64,000 bases of DNA from Bacteroidales bacterium. GTDB lineage: Bacteria > Bacteroidota > Bacteroidia > Bacteroidales > GCA-2711565. Of the stretch, positions 56,135 through 64,000 are shown one piece after another; position 1 is the first letter of the stretch; every line of letters begins with the position of its first letter. Location of the stretch: the NCBI GenBank assembly GCA_028280405.1, contig JANQLW010000080.1, forward strand, positions 1 to 64,000, read 5' to 3'. Below the pieces are notes generated by a model. That model was not told the DNA's origin and did not search any database. It was given only the letters and a program-made list of their open reading frames with translations. A program made the position numbers and the translations under genes.

Positions 56135-57067
56135 ATGACACTAGCAAACAAAAGTAATCAATTCAAAGGTATATTATGGGCACTGATAGGCGCTATAGCC
56201 ATGTCGAATGTATATATATTCAGTAAGGCTGCCCTGACGGAAATTCATCTGGCTCAATTTGGGTTTTACTGGTTTGGTTTTGGGTTAATTTGGAATTTCA
56301 TTTATACGGTAAAGACCGGGAACCATAAGCCCATCAAAGGCTTTTCGAATAAAACAGTCATAATCATTTTAGCAATCGGACTTATGGAGCTTTTATCAAC
56401 CTCTTTATTTTTTATTGCTATTAAGAAAGTAGAAAATCCGGCTGTTGTATCATTCTTAGCAGATGTAAATCCATTATTTGTTGCCCTTCTGGGGTTTCTT
56501 TTTTTAAAAGAACGCTTCAGACCCAAAGAACTTATCGGGATGATGTTAACGCTTATTGGAGCCATTATCATTAGTTATAAAAAAGATTCAACAATAAGTA
56601 GTCTGTTTATAAGTGGAAGCGAATATATAATTCTTTCTGCATTCATCTATGCTATTGGAACCATTATCGCTAAAAAGAATATTAATAAGATACCTCCTAT
56701 AATATTATCTATAAACCGGGTTTTATTCTTATTTGTGTTATCTGTAATACTTATTATTAGCTTAGGACAATCTCTTATAATTCCATGGCATGTATTATTA
56801 AACCTGTTTATCGGATCTTTATTGGGGCCCTTTTTAACCGGTCTGGCAAATTACACATCCTTACAATACATTGAAGCCTCAAAGTCTACGATCATTAGAA
56901 GCAGCAGAAGCTTATTTGTTTTAATAGGGGCTTATTTGTACTTCAATATTCTGCCGTACAATTATCAATTGATCGGCGGATTATTTACCATTGGAGGTGT
57001 GATCTTAATATCTATTAGTAAAAAGATACCCCAAAAGCGTAAAAAACCGTTCAGGCTATCTATCTGA
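56135..57067 (+). CDS. EamA-family (DMT) permease
   Basis: The 310-residue protein has ten predicted membrane helices in two EamA repeats. Family features include AVVSFLADVNPLFVALLGFLFLKERF in the first half and the C-terminal basic tail KKIPQKRKKPF. It exports or imports an unidentified metabolite at the inner membrane. The start is set at MTLANKSN; a TTG at 56108 is less likely because it precedes the promoter-like element. Confidence 0.88.
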   Translation: MTLANKSNQFKGILWALIGAIAMSNVYIFSKAALTEIHLAQFGFYWFGFGLIWNFIYTVKTGNHKPIKGFSNKTVIIILAIGLMELLSTSLFFIAIKKVENPAVVSFLADVNPLFVALLGFLFLKERFRPKELIGMMLTLIGAIIISYKKDSTISSLFISGSEYIILSAFIYAIGTIIAKKNINKIPPIILSINRVLFLFVLSVILIISLGQSLIIPWHVLLNLFIGSLLGPFLTGLANYTSLQYIEASKSTIIRSSRSLFVLIGAYLYFNILPYNYQLIGGLFTIGGVILISISKKIPQKRKKPFRLSI

Positions 57068-57147
57068 TATTATTAACACTGTAGGTTATTAACAGCTTTT
57101 TATTGAAAAAAAAATTAGTCCCGAACCGAATCGTATCATTGATTTTT

Positions 57148-57155
57148 TATTTTTG
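57148..57155 (+). promoter_or_regulatory. TATTTTTG -7-like element upstream of parE
   Basis: It is a TAnnTTTG match 17 bases before the chosen ATG (57172) and lies inside the longer TTG-started frame, arguing against that extension. Confidence 0.45.
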
Positions 57156-57171
57156 TTGCAAATTAGGTAAA

Positions 57172-59049
57172 ATGGTGGAAAAGTATACGGAAGAAAGTAT
57201 TAGGTCACTCGATTGGAAAGAACATATCAGGCTTCGCCCAGGTATGTATATCGGTAAATTAGGAGATGGAGCTTCACAGGATGATGGTATTTATGTATTA
57301 ATTAAAGAAATTATTGATAATGCTATCGATGAATTTGTGATGGGCCATGGAAGATCCATAGAAGTTACAATTCAGGATAAAACAGTTGTTATCAGGGATT
57401 ATGGACGCGGAATGCCTTTGGGTAAAGTAATCGACTGTGTTTCTAAAATTAATACAGGAGCTAAATATGATTCCAAAGTTTTCAAAAAAGCAGTTGGATT
57501 AAATGGTGTCGGAGCTAAGGCAGTGAATGCCATGTCTTCATTCTTCAGGATTCAGGCTATACGTGAGGGTGAAACTAAAATTGTCGAATATAAATGCGGC
57601 GAACTAATTTCCGATGCTGACATTACTCTTTGTGAGGATAAAGATGGAACCATTGTTACCTTTACTCCCGATGAAAAAATTTTTGGGAATTATCACTTCA
57701 TACCTGAATATGTAGAAAAATTGTTATGGAATTATTGTTTCTTAAACAATGGGTTGAGTATTTATTTTAACGGAGAACGCTATTTTGCAAAGAATGGAAT
57801 TCTGGATTTATTAGATAGAAACATTAATGGGAATGGGCCTGTTCTCTACCCTATCATCCATATAAAGGAAGATGACCTGGAATTTGCCTTTACACATAGC
57901 TCCAAACAATATGGAGAAGAATATTATTCTTTTGTAAATGGCCAACATACTACTCAGGGAGGAACCCATCAGGCTGCTTTCAGGGAAGCCATTGTAAAGA
58001 CCATACGTGAATTTTACAATAAAGATTTTGACACTTCCGATGTCAGACAATCTGTATTAGCGGCAATCAGTATTAAAGTTCAGGAACCTGTATTCGAATC
58101 TCAAACAAAAACAAAATTAGGTTCTCAGCATATTGAACCGGGAGGTCAAACCATCCGTAATTATATTACAGATATTGTGAAGCGTAATCTGGACAATTAC
58201 CTTCATATGAACCCGGAAACAGCAGAGGCCATGCTGGCAAAAATTCTTCAGTCACAAAAAGAAAGAAAAGAAATTGCCGGTATTAAAAAACTGGCTAAAG
58301 AGAGTGTAAAAAAAGCTAGTTTACACAACAAAAAATTAAGAGATTGTCGTGTTCATTATAATTCAAATCATGAGAAAAGACTGGAAACAACTCTTTTTAT
58401 TACTGAGGGAGATTCGGCAAGTGGATCTATTACAAAATCGAGAGATGTCAATACACAAGCAGTTTTTAGTTTGAAAGGCAAACCGTTGAATTGCTTTGGA
58501 CTAAGTAAAAAAATTGTTTATCAGAATGATGAGTTCAATCTGCTTCAATCTGCATTGAACATAGAGGAAGGCATGGATAACTTACGTTATAACAATGTAG
58601 TTATCGCTACAGATGCCGATGTTGACGGAATGCACATTCGTTTGTTACTATTGACTTTCTTCTTACAATTTTATCCCGACCTGATTAAAGCCGGGCATCT
58701 GTATATTTTACAAACACCTTTATTCAGAGTAAGAAATAAAAAAGAAACCAGATATTGTTATACGGAAGAAGAACGTTTAGATGCACTGACCAATTTAGGG
58801 AAAAATCCTGAAATTACACGATTCAAGGGTTTAGGAGAAATATCGCCTGATGAATTCAAACATTTTATTGGAAGCTCCATCCGATTAGATCCTGTTTTAT
58901 TAAGCAGGGATTCATCCATACAGGAAATACTATCCTTCTATATGGGAAAAAACACTCCGGATCGTCAAATATTCATCATTAATAATCTAAGAATTGAAGA
59001 AGATATCAGATCCGAAGAAGAGAAACCGGAACTAGAAGAAGTTGCATAA
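57172..59049 (+). CDS. parE: DNA topoisomerase IV subunit B (type IIA topoisomerase ATPase)
   Basis: The 625-residue protein has a GHKL ATPase ([41 protein letters not shown]) and transducer, then TOPRIM with [11 protein letters not shown] (~residue 410), [17 protein letters not shown] (~480) and [13 protein letters not shown]. The length and sequence style fit ParE rather than GyrB. It works with ParC to decatenate chromosomes; no parC gene is adjacent, unlike in many relatives. The start is [10 protein letters not shown]. Confidence 0.93.
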   Translation: MVEKYTEESIRSLDWKEHIRLRPGMYIGKLGDGASQDDGIYVLIKEIIDNAIDEFVMGHGRSIEVTIQDKTVVIRDYGRGMPLGKVIDCVSKINTGAKYDSKVFKKAVGLNGVGAKAVNAMSSFFRIQAIREGETKIVEYKCGELISDADITLCEDKDGTIVTFTPDEKIFGNYHFIPEYVEKLLWNYCFLNNGLSIYFNGERYFAKNGILDLLDRNINGNGPVLYPIIHIKEDDLEFAFTHSSKQYGEEYYSFVNGQHTTQGGTHQAAFREAIVKTIREFYNKDFDTSDVRQSVLAAISIKVQEPVFESQTKTKLGSQHIEPGGQTIRNYITDIVKRNLDNYLHMNPETAEAMLAKILQSQKERKEIAGIKKLAKESVKKASLHNKKLRDCRVHYNSNHEKRLETTLFITEGDSASGSITKSRDVNTQAVFSLKGKPLNCFGLSKKIVYQNDEFNLLQSALNIEEGMDNLRYNNVVIATDADVDGMHIRLLLLTFFLQFYPDLIKAGHLYILQTPLFRVRNKKETRYCYTEEERLDALTNLGKNPEITRFKGLGEISPDEFKHFIGSSIRLDPVLLSRDSSIQEILSFYMGKNTPDRQIFIINNLRIEEDIRSEEEKPELEEVA

Positions 59050-59059
59050 AATTATAACC

Positions 59060-59195
59060 AAGAGGCTGTTTAAAAAGTCAGGGTATGAATATATCTGCAA
59101 AATTCTTCAAAAGATAAAATGCAAACACTTAATCAATTAACAATTCATGCCCTGACCAGAATTCGATTTATTAATACTTTTGAGATAGCCCCTTT
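59060..59195. mobile_element. putative miniature inverted-repeat element (MITE)
   Basis: The ends AAGAGGCTGTTTAAAAAG (59060-59077) and CTTTTGAGATAGCCCCTTT (59177-59195) are related inverted copies and resemble the GGGGCTGTCTCAAAAG termini of known insertion sequences. Just inside, GTCAGGGTATGAAT (59077-59090) and ATTCATGCCCTGAC (59143-59156) are inverted at 13 of 14 positions. There is no transposase inside. It fills the gap between parE and the next gene and so carries that gene's leader. Confidence 0.6.
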
Positions 59196-59207
59196 TATTT
59201 TATTAAT

Positions 59208-59786
59208 ATGAAAAAGTTAATTCTGCTATTTATTTTACTATTTACAATTATTATACTTCATGCTAAAAACCCGATTATAGTTATTAAAACCAGCTTAGGA
59301 AGTATAGAAGTTGAAATATATGAGAAGAAAGCACCTATTACAGCAAAAAATTTTCTAAAATATGTTGATAAAGGATCATTTACCCGCTCACATTTTTACA
59401 GGGTTGTAACAGATAAGAATCAAGCTGATAATCCGTCGAAAATACAAGTGATACAAGGGGGGCTTTGGTATAAACCCGGAGCGAATGCAGAAAATCTTCC
59501 GGGAATAAAGCACGAAACTACTAAAGAAACAGGAGTTCTTCATAAAGCCGGAACTATTTCAATGGCCAGGGCTGAACTTGGAACTGCTGCAGCTGAATTT
59601 TTCATTTGTGTAGAAGATGAACCTGAATTGGACTATGGAGGAAAAAGAAATGATGACCTAGCAGGTTTTGCAGCTTTTGGAAAAGTAATAAAAGGCATGG
59701 ATGTCGTAAAAAAGATACATCAGCAATATGAAGAGAATGAGTACCTGATCCCAAAGATTAGAATCCATTCCATTATAAGAAAATAA
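59208..59786 (+). CDS. exported cyclophilin-type peptidyl-prolyl isomerase
   Basis: The 192-residue protein has a signal peptide (LILLFILLFTIIILHA). It has the cyclophilin fold PIIVIKTSLGSIEVEIYEKKAPITAKNFLKYVDKGSF, SHFYRVVTDKNQADNPSKIQVIQGGLW, TISMARAELGTAAAEFFI and AAFGKVIKGMDVV. The active-site loop is somewhat altered relative to ppiB (FYRVV for FHRVI, the catalytic Arg kept). It folds proteins in the periplasm. Its promoter region coincides with the MITE. Confidence 0.93.
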   Translation: MKKLILLFILLFTIIILHAKNPIIVIKTSLGSIEVEIYEKKAPITAKNFLKYVDKGSFTRSHFYRVVTDKNQADNPSKIQVIQGGLWYKPGANAENLPGIKHETTKETGVLHKAGTISMARAELGTAAAEFFICVEDEPELDYGGKRNDDLAGFAAFGKVIKGMDVVKKIHQQYEENEYLIPKIRIHSIIRK

Positions 59787-59807
59787 AGAATTTAAACCAT
59801 TAAAGTT

Positions 59808-60019
59808 GAACCCCTCTGGGGTTCTGTCTTACTTCTCCCAAAACTATATATTGTTGTTTGAACCCCTTCGGGGTTTAACTAGAATACTAAATTCAATTGA
59901 AAGAATTGAAAAACCCCGAAGGGGTTTAACAAAATTATCGACTGGACATGGAATCCCGAAAGGATTCAATGAGAACACCTTAACAATTATTGGCTAAATT
60001 TGGAACCCCGGAGGGGTTC
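59808..60019. repeat. array of five REP-like palindromes (GAACCCC-nnn-GGGGTTCAAC)
   Basis: Palindromes lie at 59808-59824, 59861-59876, 59911-59927, 59951-59967 (degenerate) and 60003-60019, spaced about 40-52 bases. Four share a 3' tail TT(C/T)AA(C/T); the first is in the opposite orientation with the tail as GTTGAA. The array follows the cyclophilin gene and ends 2 bases before the Y1 transposase stop codon, a typical setting for REP elements of a Y1 transposase. A short open frame across the array is a by-product of the repeats, not a gene. Confidence 0.85.
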
Positions 60020-60021
60020 AA

Positions 60022-60468
60022 CTAAAACAAATATTTCTCATTATAATCAATTCTTTTAGATTTTAATAATGCTTCATATTCTTTTTCAAAACTCCTTCTC
60101 TTATGATGTTCCTTTTGGTTTCTTACATAGTTCATCAAATTTTCTTTTGCAGAAATATCATAAGTAAAAGCTCCAAAACCTGATTGCCATCCATTAAAGT
60201 TTGGAAAAATTCTTTTTTCTTTAATAAAAGCTGTTGAACCTAGCTTAATATCTTTAACTAAAGATGATACTGGGACAGAAGGATGAACATGAGTTATAAT
60301 ATGAATATGGTTCTCTGTACCTCCTATTTGATAAAGCACACACTTTTTCTTTTTTAAAACACCCCATATAAATTTATATAGAAATTCCAGATCGGATTCA
60401 AAAAGTGTATTCTGCCGATATCGAGTTCCAAATACGATCTGATATAAAATCTGAGTATAAGTTGTCAT
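60022..60468 (-). CDS. IS200/IS605-type Y1 transposase
   Basis: The 148-residue protein has the HUH motif in GTENHIHIITHVHP (~residues 50-63). It has the IS200-like middle VKDIKLGSTAFIKEK and GFGAFTYDISAKENLMNYVRNQKEHHKRRSFEKEY with the probable nucleophilic Tyr in NYVRNQ. It resembles IS200-class TnpA more than the RAYT at 341-895. It is flanked by palindromes 60003-60019 and 60538-60554 in the same orientation. No TnpB is present. Confidence 0.93.
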   Translation of the reverse strand: MTTYTQILYQIVFGTRYRQNTLFESDLEFLYKFIWGVLKKKKCVLYQIGGTENHIHIITHVHPSVPVSSLVKDIKLGSTAFIKEKRIFPNFNGWQSGFGAFTYDISAKENLMNYVRNQKEHHKRRSFEKEYEALLKSKRIDYNEKYLF

Positions 60469-60537
60469 TATGAGTATGGTTTACCTATTAATACCAAAAC
60501 CCACAATTTGTGACATCATCAATACTGATTTCAACAT

Positions 60538-60554
60538 GAATCACGAAGTGATTC
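60538..60554. repeat. sixth REP-like palindrome upstream of the Y1 transposase
   Basis: GAATCAC GAA GTGATTC followed by AAC is the same design as the array 59808-60019 (variable arm, GAA loop, TTCAAC tail). It lies 70 bases upstream of the transposase start. Confidence 0.75.
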
Positions 60555-60608
60555 AACAATAATACCACACAGCCGGCATTCCAAAATACCTTCCCTATAA
60601 AAGAAATA

Positions 60609-62114
60609 TTAATATATTTTCCTAAAAGCCTTACCCAAAAATTCTACGATATCTCCTGCAATAAGTGATTCATGACCTTTCTTATCCAAAGCAAGGTCTC
60701 CGGCTAAGCCATGCACAAAAACTCCTAATATAGTAGCTTCAACAGAAGAATATCCTTGTGCAAGTAAACCAAGAATGATACCTGTTAAAACGTCTCCACT
60801 ACCGGCAGTTGCCATACCCGGATTTCCGGTAGAATTATAGAAACATCTTCCTTTCGGAGTACAAATAATGGTATGAGCTCCTTTCAAAACTGTAAACACC
60901 TGATGTTTTATTGAAAAGTCCTTTAATAACTGAATCCTTTCATAGCTATTATCAGCTTTTCCCGCAAGGCGTTCAAATTCTTTAGGATGTGGGGTCAATA
61001 TACAATTGGGAGGAAGAAACCCTAACCATGTTTTATTTTCTGCCAATATATTTAATGCATCAGCATCGAACACCAGAGGAACACCTGCATTTTGAATTAA
61101 TACCTTCATTGCATTCCGGCTTTGTTCTTCCATACCTAAACCCGGGCCAATACCAATTGCATTGTAGGCCGATAATTCCGGTACTTCCGAAAAATAATTT
61201 TCAAAGCGATCCAAACTAAGCATAGCTTCAGGAACAGCTGTTTGTAAAATATCATTTCCTTTAAATGGAATATGTGTGGTCAACAAACCGACCCCACTTC
61301 TTAAACATGCTTTAGAAGCTAGAACCGAAGCACCCATACTTCCTGTACTTCCGGCAATTAGCAAAGCGTGTCCGAATTTTCCTTTATGATCAAAAACAGA
61401 TCGTGTTTTAAGCAGTTCCATTGCTGACTTTGCAGTAATAAAGTATTTGTCTACCTCAACTTCGTCTATAAAATCTTCATGAAGCCCAATGGATAAAATA
61501 TGCCAATCACCAACATAGCTCTCATTTTCAGGGTAAAGAAATGCTTCTTTTGGGAACTCAAAAGAAAGCGTATAATCTGCTTTTACAATTGCATTTCCTG
61601 CTGAAGGTTTATCAGCAAATAATCCGGAAGGAATATCAATGGAAAGATGAACAGCATCACTTTCATTCATTTTATAGATTACATCAGCTACAAAGCCTTC
61701 AATCGGCTTGGATAAACCCGAACCAAATATTGCATCTACTATAATATCTTCATCCTCAATCTCCGGAAGGTCATTTACAGTATCAATTTTCAGCATTTGT
61801 AAGTCTTCATACTTCTGAAGACGTTCAAGGTTTTCTTTAAAATCATGAGAATACTTCTCTGTAAAGTGCAGTATAACCACACTTACTTTTATACTATCCT
61901 CAAGTAACATTCTCGCTAAAGCCAATCCATCACCCCCATTATTACCCGGACCACAAATAATTTTCACATGACTTTCTTTTTTCAAAAACGGACGTAGCCA
62001 TTCAAAACAAGCATTAACAGCCCTTTCCATTAAATCAATACTTGGAATAGGTTCGTTTTTTATCGTATAAGCATCAGCTTCACGGATTTTGTCTACTGGG
62101 AGGATTTTGATCAT
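60609..62114 (-). CDS. nnrDE: bifunctional NAD(P)HX epimerase / ADP-dependent dehydratase
   Basis: It repairs hydrated NAD(P)H. The 501-residue protein has an N-terminal YjeF_N epimerase domain (residues ~1-215, ICGPGNNGGDGLALARML, DAIFGSGLSKPIEG). The C-terminal ribokinase-like dehydratase (~225-501) has FGHALLIAGSTGSMGASVLASKACLRSGVGLLT, LTPHPKEFERLAG and NPGMATAGSGDVLTGIILGLLAQG. The length is normal. It is monocistronic. Confidence 0.96.
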   Translation of the reverse strand: MIKILPVDKIREADAYTIKNEPIPSIDLMERAVNACFEWLRPFLKKESHVKIICGPGNNGGDGLALARMLLEDSIKVSVVILHFTEKYSHDFKENLERLQKYEDLQMLKIDTVNDLPEIEDEDIIVDAIFGSGLSKPIEGFVADVIYKMNESDAVHLSIDIPSGLFADKPSAGNAIVKADYTLSFEFPKEAFLYPENESYVGDWHILSIGLHEDFIDEVEVDKYFITAKSAMELLKTRSVFDHKGKFGHALLIAGSTGSMGASVLASKACLRSGVGLLTTHIPFKGNDILQTAVPEAMLSLDRFENYFSEVPELSAYNAIGIGPGLGMEEQSRNAMKVLIQNAGVPLVFDADALNILAENKTWLGFLPPNCILTPHPKEFERLAGKADNSYERIQLLKDFSIKHQVFTVLKGAHTIICTPKGRCFYNSTGNPGMATAGSGDVLTGIILGLLAQGYSSVEATILGVFVHGLAGDLALDKKGHESLIAGDIVEFLGKAFRKIY

Positions 62115-62278
62115 TAAGAATGGAGTTTAGGTGTTTTAATGTTGTTGTGCTATGGATATACTAACTTTAAACCATACCACTATAATACTTTAACACAGAT
62201 TTAATTCCTAAAGATAAGTAATACTCAATTAAGTTCATAAAAAACTGATGGTATTAAATTTCGAACTATTAGCAAAAT

Positions 62279-63673
62279 TTATCTTATCTCTGTAAAAATG
62301 AACATATCCACTTTACACTCCTTTTCTATTAGTTTAAACCCACATTCCTGAAGTCCTTTTTGAAAGGATTCGAGGTCTTTTTTTTCATACATAAATTCTC
62401 CTTTTTTATACATATATTTGGGGAAAATAAATGTTCCTTTATAATGGCTTTCATCAACCAAAGGTTTGTCAAATCTATTTGCCTTTCCCATTATGAGATA
62501 TCTCATATTTATTTCTCTTCTTAAAATAAAACCATCATTTTTTCTCTCTCCTATTCCATTGTGGGCTATGCCATTAAAATCGTAATAAGGGTGTTTTTTT
62601 GCCTGTTCTTTTTTCCTTTTAATCTCCTGATCTGTTTCGACCTTAACAATTACCAGACAAGGAACCTTCCTTTTTTCCCAACGTCCCTGCAATCCAAAGA
62701 AATGATCCAGGTCGCTGATCAATTTTTTATAAGCTCCTTTTCCCCCTGTTTCAATGGGAAGTAAAGACTCATACGTGATTGCATTATTGGGTCTCCACTC
62801 TCCCATTTTCACCCTGTCATATGCTTTCAGGTATTCATATTTTGAAGGATTTTCAACTTCCCAGATAATACGGCTTTTAGCAGGCCAGGGCAAAGCAGGG
62901 TTAATTTTTCTTAAGGCAATATTGTAGATTTTAAAAATTGATTTGTTAGCAAAATGAAGTCGAATAGTTTTATTCACGGAATCAATTGAAATGAATTTCC
63001 CTGATGGGTCTATTCCATCGATATACCCTCTGATAGCCGAATACATTAATAAATCACTGTCATTATTTCCCTGATTTATTTTTACATCAAAAAATGGATC
63101 ATTAAAATTAAAATTGATCAGATCTCTTTTCACCGGCAATTTAATATCCTTTCCATCTAATATGGCACATATATTTTTTGCTGTAACAGGATCTTTACCT
63201 GTAATGGCTACTACCTTACCTTTATAAATCCAAACAAAATGGGAGATGATGGTATGTTTGAACCACTCCGACAATATATTATCCTCTACAATCCATGGGA
63301 GCTTAACATTTTTTTTCGACAAAATAGTTCTTTCATTTGCTAAATATTTCTTCATAAACTCTTCTTTCTGTGGAGTAACCGCCATAATTTTAATTCTATC
63401 GCCAAACTGACGCTGTAAGCTGTCCTTTTTGGGAAGGGCAGCAATACAGCCACCTCAACCGGTATTCAGGAAGTCCAGAATAAGTAACTGATCCTTATAA
63501 TCAAACATTTCTGCCTTTTTGACTTTATCATTCAAGATTTTAGCAATTTTGATATTAGGTACCTGATCTCCAATTTTTAAATTTCTTGGAATATCCTTAT
63601 CTGATTTTTTTTGTGTATTGCATGAAACACATACTAAAAACAGCAACACAAGGATCGTTTTATTCACTTTCAT
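62279..63673 (-). CDS. TlpA/thioredoxin-fold lipoprotein with in-frame TGA at the first active-site cysteine position
   Basis: The frame from ATG 63673 gives a lipoprotein signal (ILVLLFLVCVSC), then LKIGDQVPNIKI and LLILDFLNTG. It then meets TGA at 63455-63457 and continues in the same frame as GGCIAALPKKDSLQRQFGDRIKIMAVTPQ for 391 more codons. In TlpA-like proteins the usual text here is DFWxTWCxxC, so the TGA sits at the first Cys of C-x-x-C, giving U-G-G-C if read as selenocysteine. Downstream it keeps the thioredoxin-fold ending (FVWIYKGKVVAITGKDPVTAKNI) and a ~230-residue C-terminal extension. The alternatives are a nonsense mutation or a sequence error. TGA is a normal stop elsewhere in the window. 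Confidence 0.75.
63419..63454 (-). promoter_or_regulatory. RNA hairpins immediately downstream of the in-frame TGA (possible SECIS-like region)
   Basis: Directly after TGA the mRNA can form GGUGGC-UGUAUU-GCUGCC (63437-63454, two wobbles). Alternatively it can form GCUGCCCUU-CCCAAA-AAGGACAGC (63419-63442, one mismatch), whose loop begins 21 bases after TGA. The distance suits a bacterial SECIS, but the CCCAAA loop lacks the G usually needed near the top, so support is partial. Confidence 0.3.
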
Positions 63674-64000
63674 AATGATTATATTTTTTATTTGTTTTAT
63701 AATGATAGATAAAGATGTTCGTATAAATAAGTCTCTCTTTTAACTATAAACACACTGTTATTTTAAATAATATTATGCTGTTTATCGAGAATAAAAAACC
63801 CGAAATCCACTGGCACAGATTTCGGGGTAAAATATGCCTGTCTGCCGCAGGCAAGAATCAAATTTTAATTATGAGAAAAAATTTAATTTCGATTACTCTA
63901 TTGTTAAATCGCTCTACTATTAGTTAATCATTAATTAATTATCATTAAACAAACGGAAGTTCAATCACAAAAATCAAATAAACGATAAAAAACAAAAGTT
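63674..64000. other. gene-free stretch at the window end
   Basis: No convincing full gene is seen. It contains the hairpin at 63793-63827, the palindromic GCCTG TCTGCCG CAGGC at 63836-63852, and a tiny ATG-started frame at 63871-63927 (18 residues beginning MRKNLISITLLL). That frame could be a leader or chance. The last ~70 bases look like AT-rich upstream sequence of a plus-strand gene outside the window. Confidence 0.5.
63793..63827 (-). terminator. intrinsic terminator reading toward the TlpA-like gene
   Basis: On the minus strand CCCGAAATC pairs with GATTTCGGG around a 10-base loop, followed by six T. It would end a minus-strand transcript coming from beyond 63830, but no gene end is visible there; it may also work as an RNA hairpin of the dispersed repeat next to it. 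Confidence 0.6.

Noticed and set aside
59806..59997. 63-residue open frame over the REP array
   Set aside because: It is made of the palindromes read as codons (repeated LxRGLT text) and has no independent support.
62279..63385. Independent gene starting at the internal ATG (MAVTPQKEEF)
   Set aside because: That ATG lies inside the thioredoxin fold, the frame is open and homologous-looking upstream to the TGA, and no promoter or signal peptide precedes it; it is the 3' part of the longer gene.
63871..63927. 18-residue leader peptide gene (MRKNLISITLLL start)
   Set aside because: Looks like the beginning of a signal peptide but stops after 18 codons, with nothing downstream in the window to judge it.

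Overview
The window is low-GC bacterial chromosome from a member of the Bacteroidota. The evidence is lineage-typical gene content: a PorQ-like type IX secretion protein, a parA-parB-DUF5683-lepB block, a PUR/DUF3276 protein, a long NusB, a multi-DUF349 protein and GLPGLI/LolA-type exported proteins. Upstream of many genes there are also TAnnTTTG-like -7 promoter elements and few purine-rich Shine-Dalgarno sites. The genus cannot be told. The organism is likely anaerobic or facultative, because it carries a complete ammonifying nitrite reductase and a hybrid-cluster protein, together with aconitase and a 2-oxoacid dehydrogenase E2.

Layout. 1-2.2 kb: a REP-associated Y1 transposase between inverted REP palindromes, then a SnoaL-like/flavodoxin pair. 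2.2-8.7 kb: housekeeping genes (chorismate synthase, DUF349 protein, patatin-Omp85 protein, 3-methyladenine glycosylase). 9-18.1 kb: an accessory region with a giant unrecognised beta-propeller/membrane protein, a DUF2784 membrane protein, and a restriction-modification operon (controller, N6-adenine methylase, PD-(D/E)XK nuclease) plus a divergent small protein, bordered by structured palindromes. 18.2-32.6 kb: a nitrogen-oxide respiration and detoxification island on the minus strand (ferredoxin, porin, hcp, cupin, DUF438-hemerythrin-PAS, DUF1858/DUF2249, PepSY, nrfH, nrfA) with an Rrf2 regulator, divergent from a 10-TM metal exporter and a universal stress protein.

32.9-45.3 kb: E2 acyltransferase, DEDDh exonuclease, FAH-family hydrolase, a GxxExxY gene inside long inverted repeats, dciA-recF-ispH, porQ, a hybrid histidine kinase, aconitase and nusB. 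45.6-59.8 kb: mostly plus-strand core genes (PUR protein, parAB, DUF5683, lepB, cyclophilins, ftsK, lolA, a YkoF-like/PnuC/NadR-like set, EamA transporter, parE). 59-60.6 kb: a probable MITE and a second Y1 transposase within an array of REP-like palindromes. 60.6-63.7 kb: NAD(P)HX repair enzyme and a TlpA-like lipoprotein whose open frame is interrupted by a single TGA exactly where the first active-site cysteine is expected.

How it fits together. NrfHA reduces nitrite to ammonium. Hcp, the hemerythrin/PAS protein and the cupin fit handling of NO or hydroxylamine. The ferredoxin and PepSY proteins could supply or route electrons, and the three-cysteine Rrf2 protein is the natural candidate sensor. 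The most unusual signals are the UGA-interrupted thioredoxin-fold gene (possible selenoprotein), an 18-bp RNA stem with wobble pairs ahead of the cupin gene, the 1145-residue protein, and three families of palindromic or inverted repeats (RAYT/REP, GxxExxY-associated, MITE). No rRNA, tRNA or CRISPR array was recognised.
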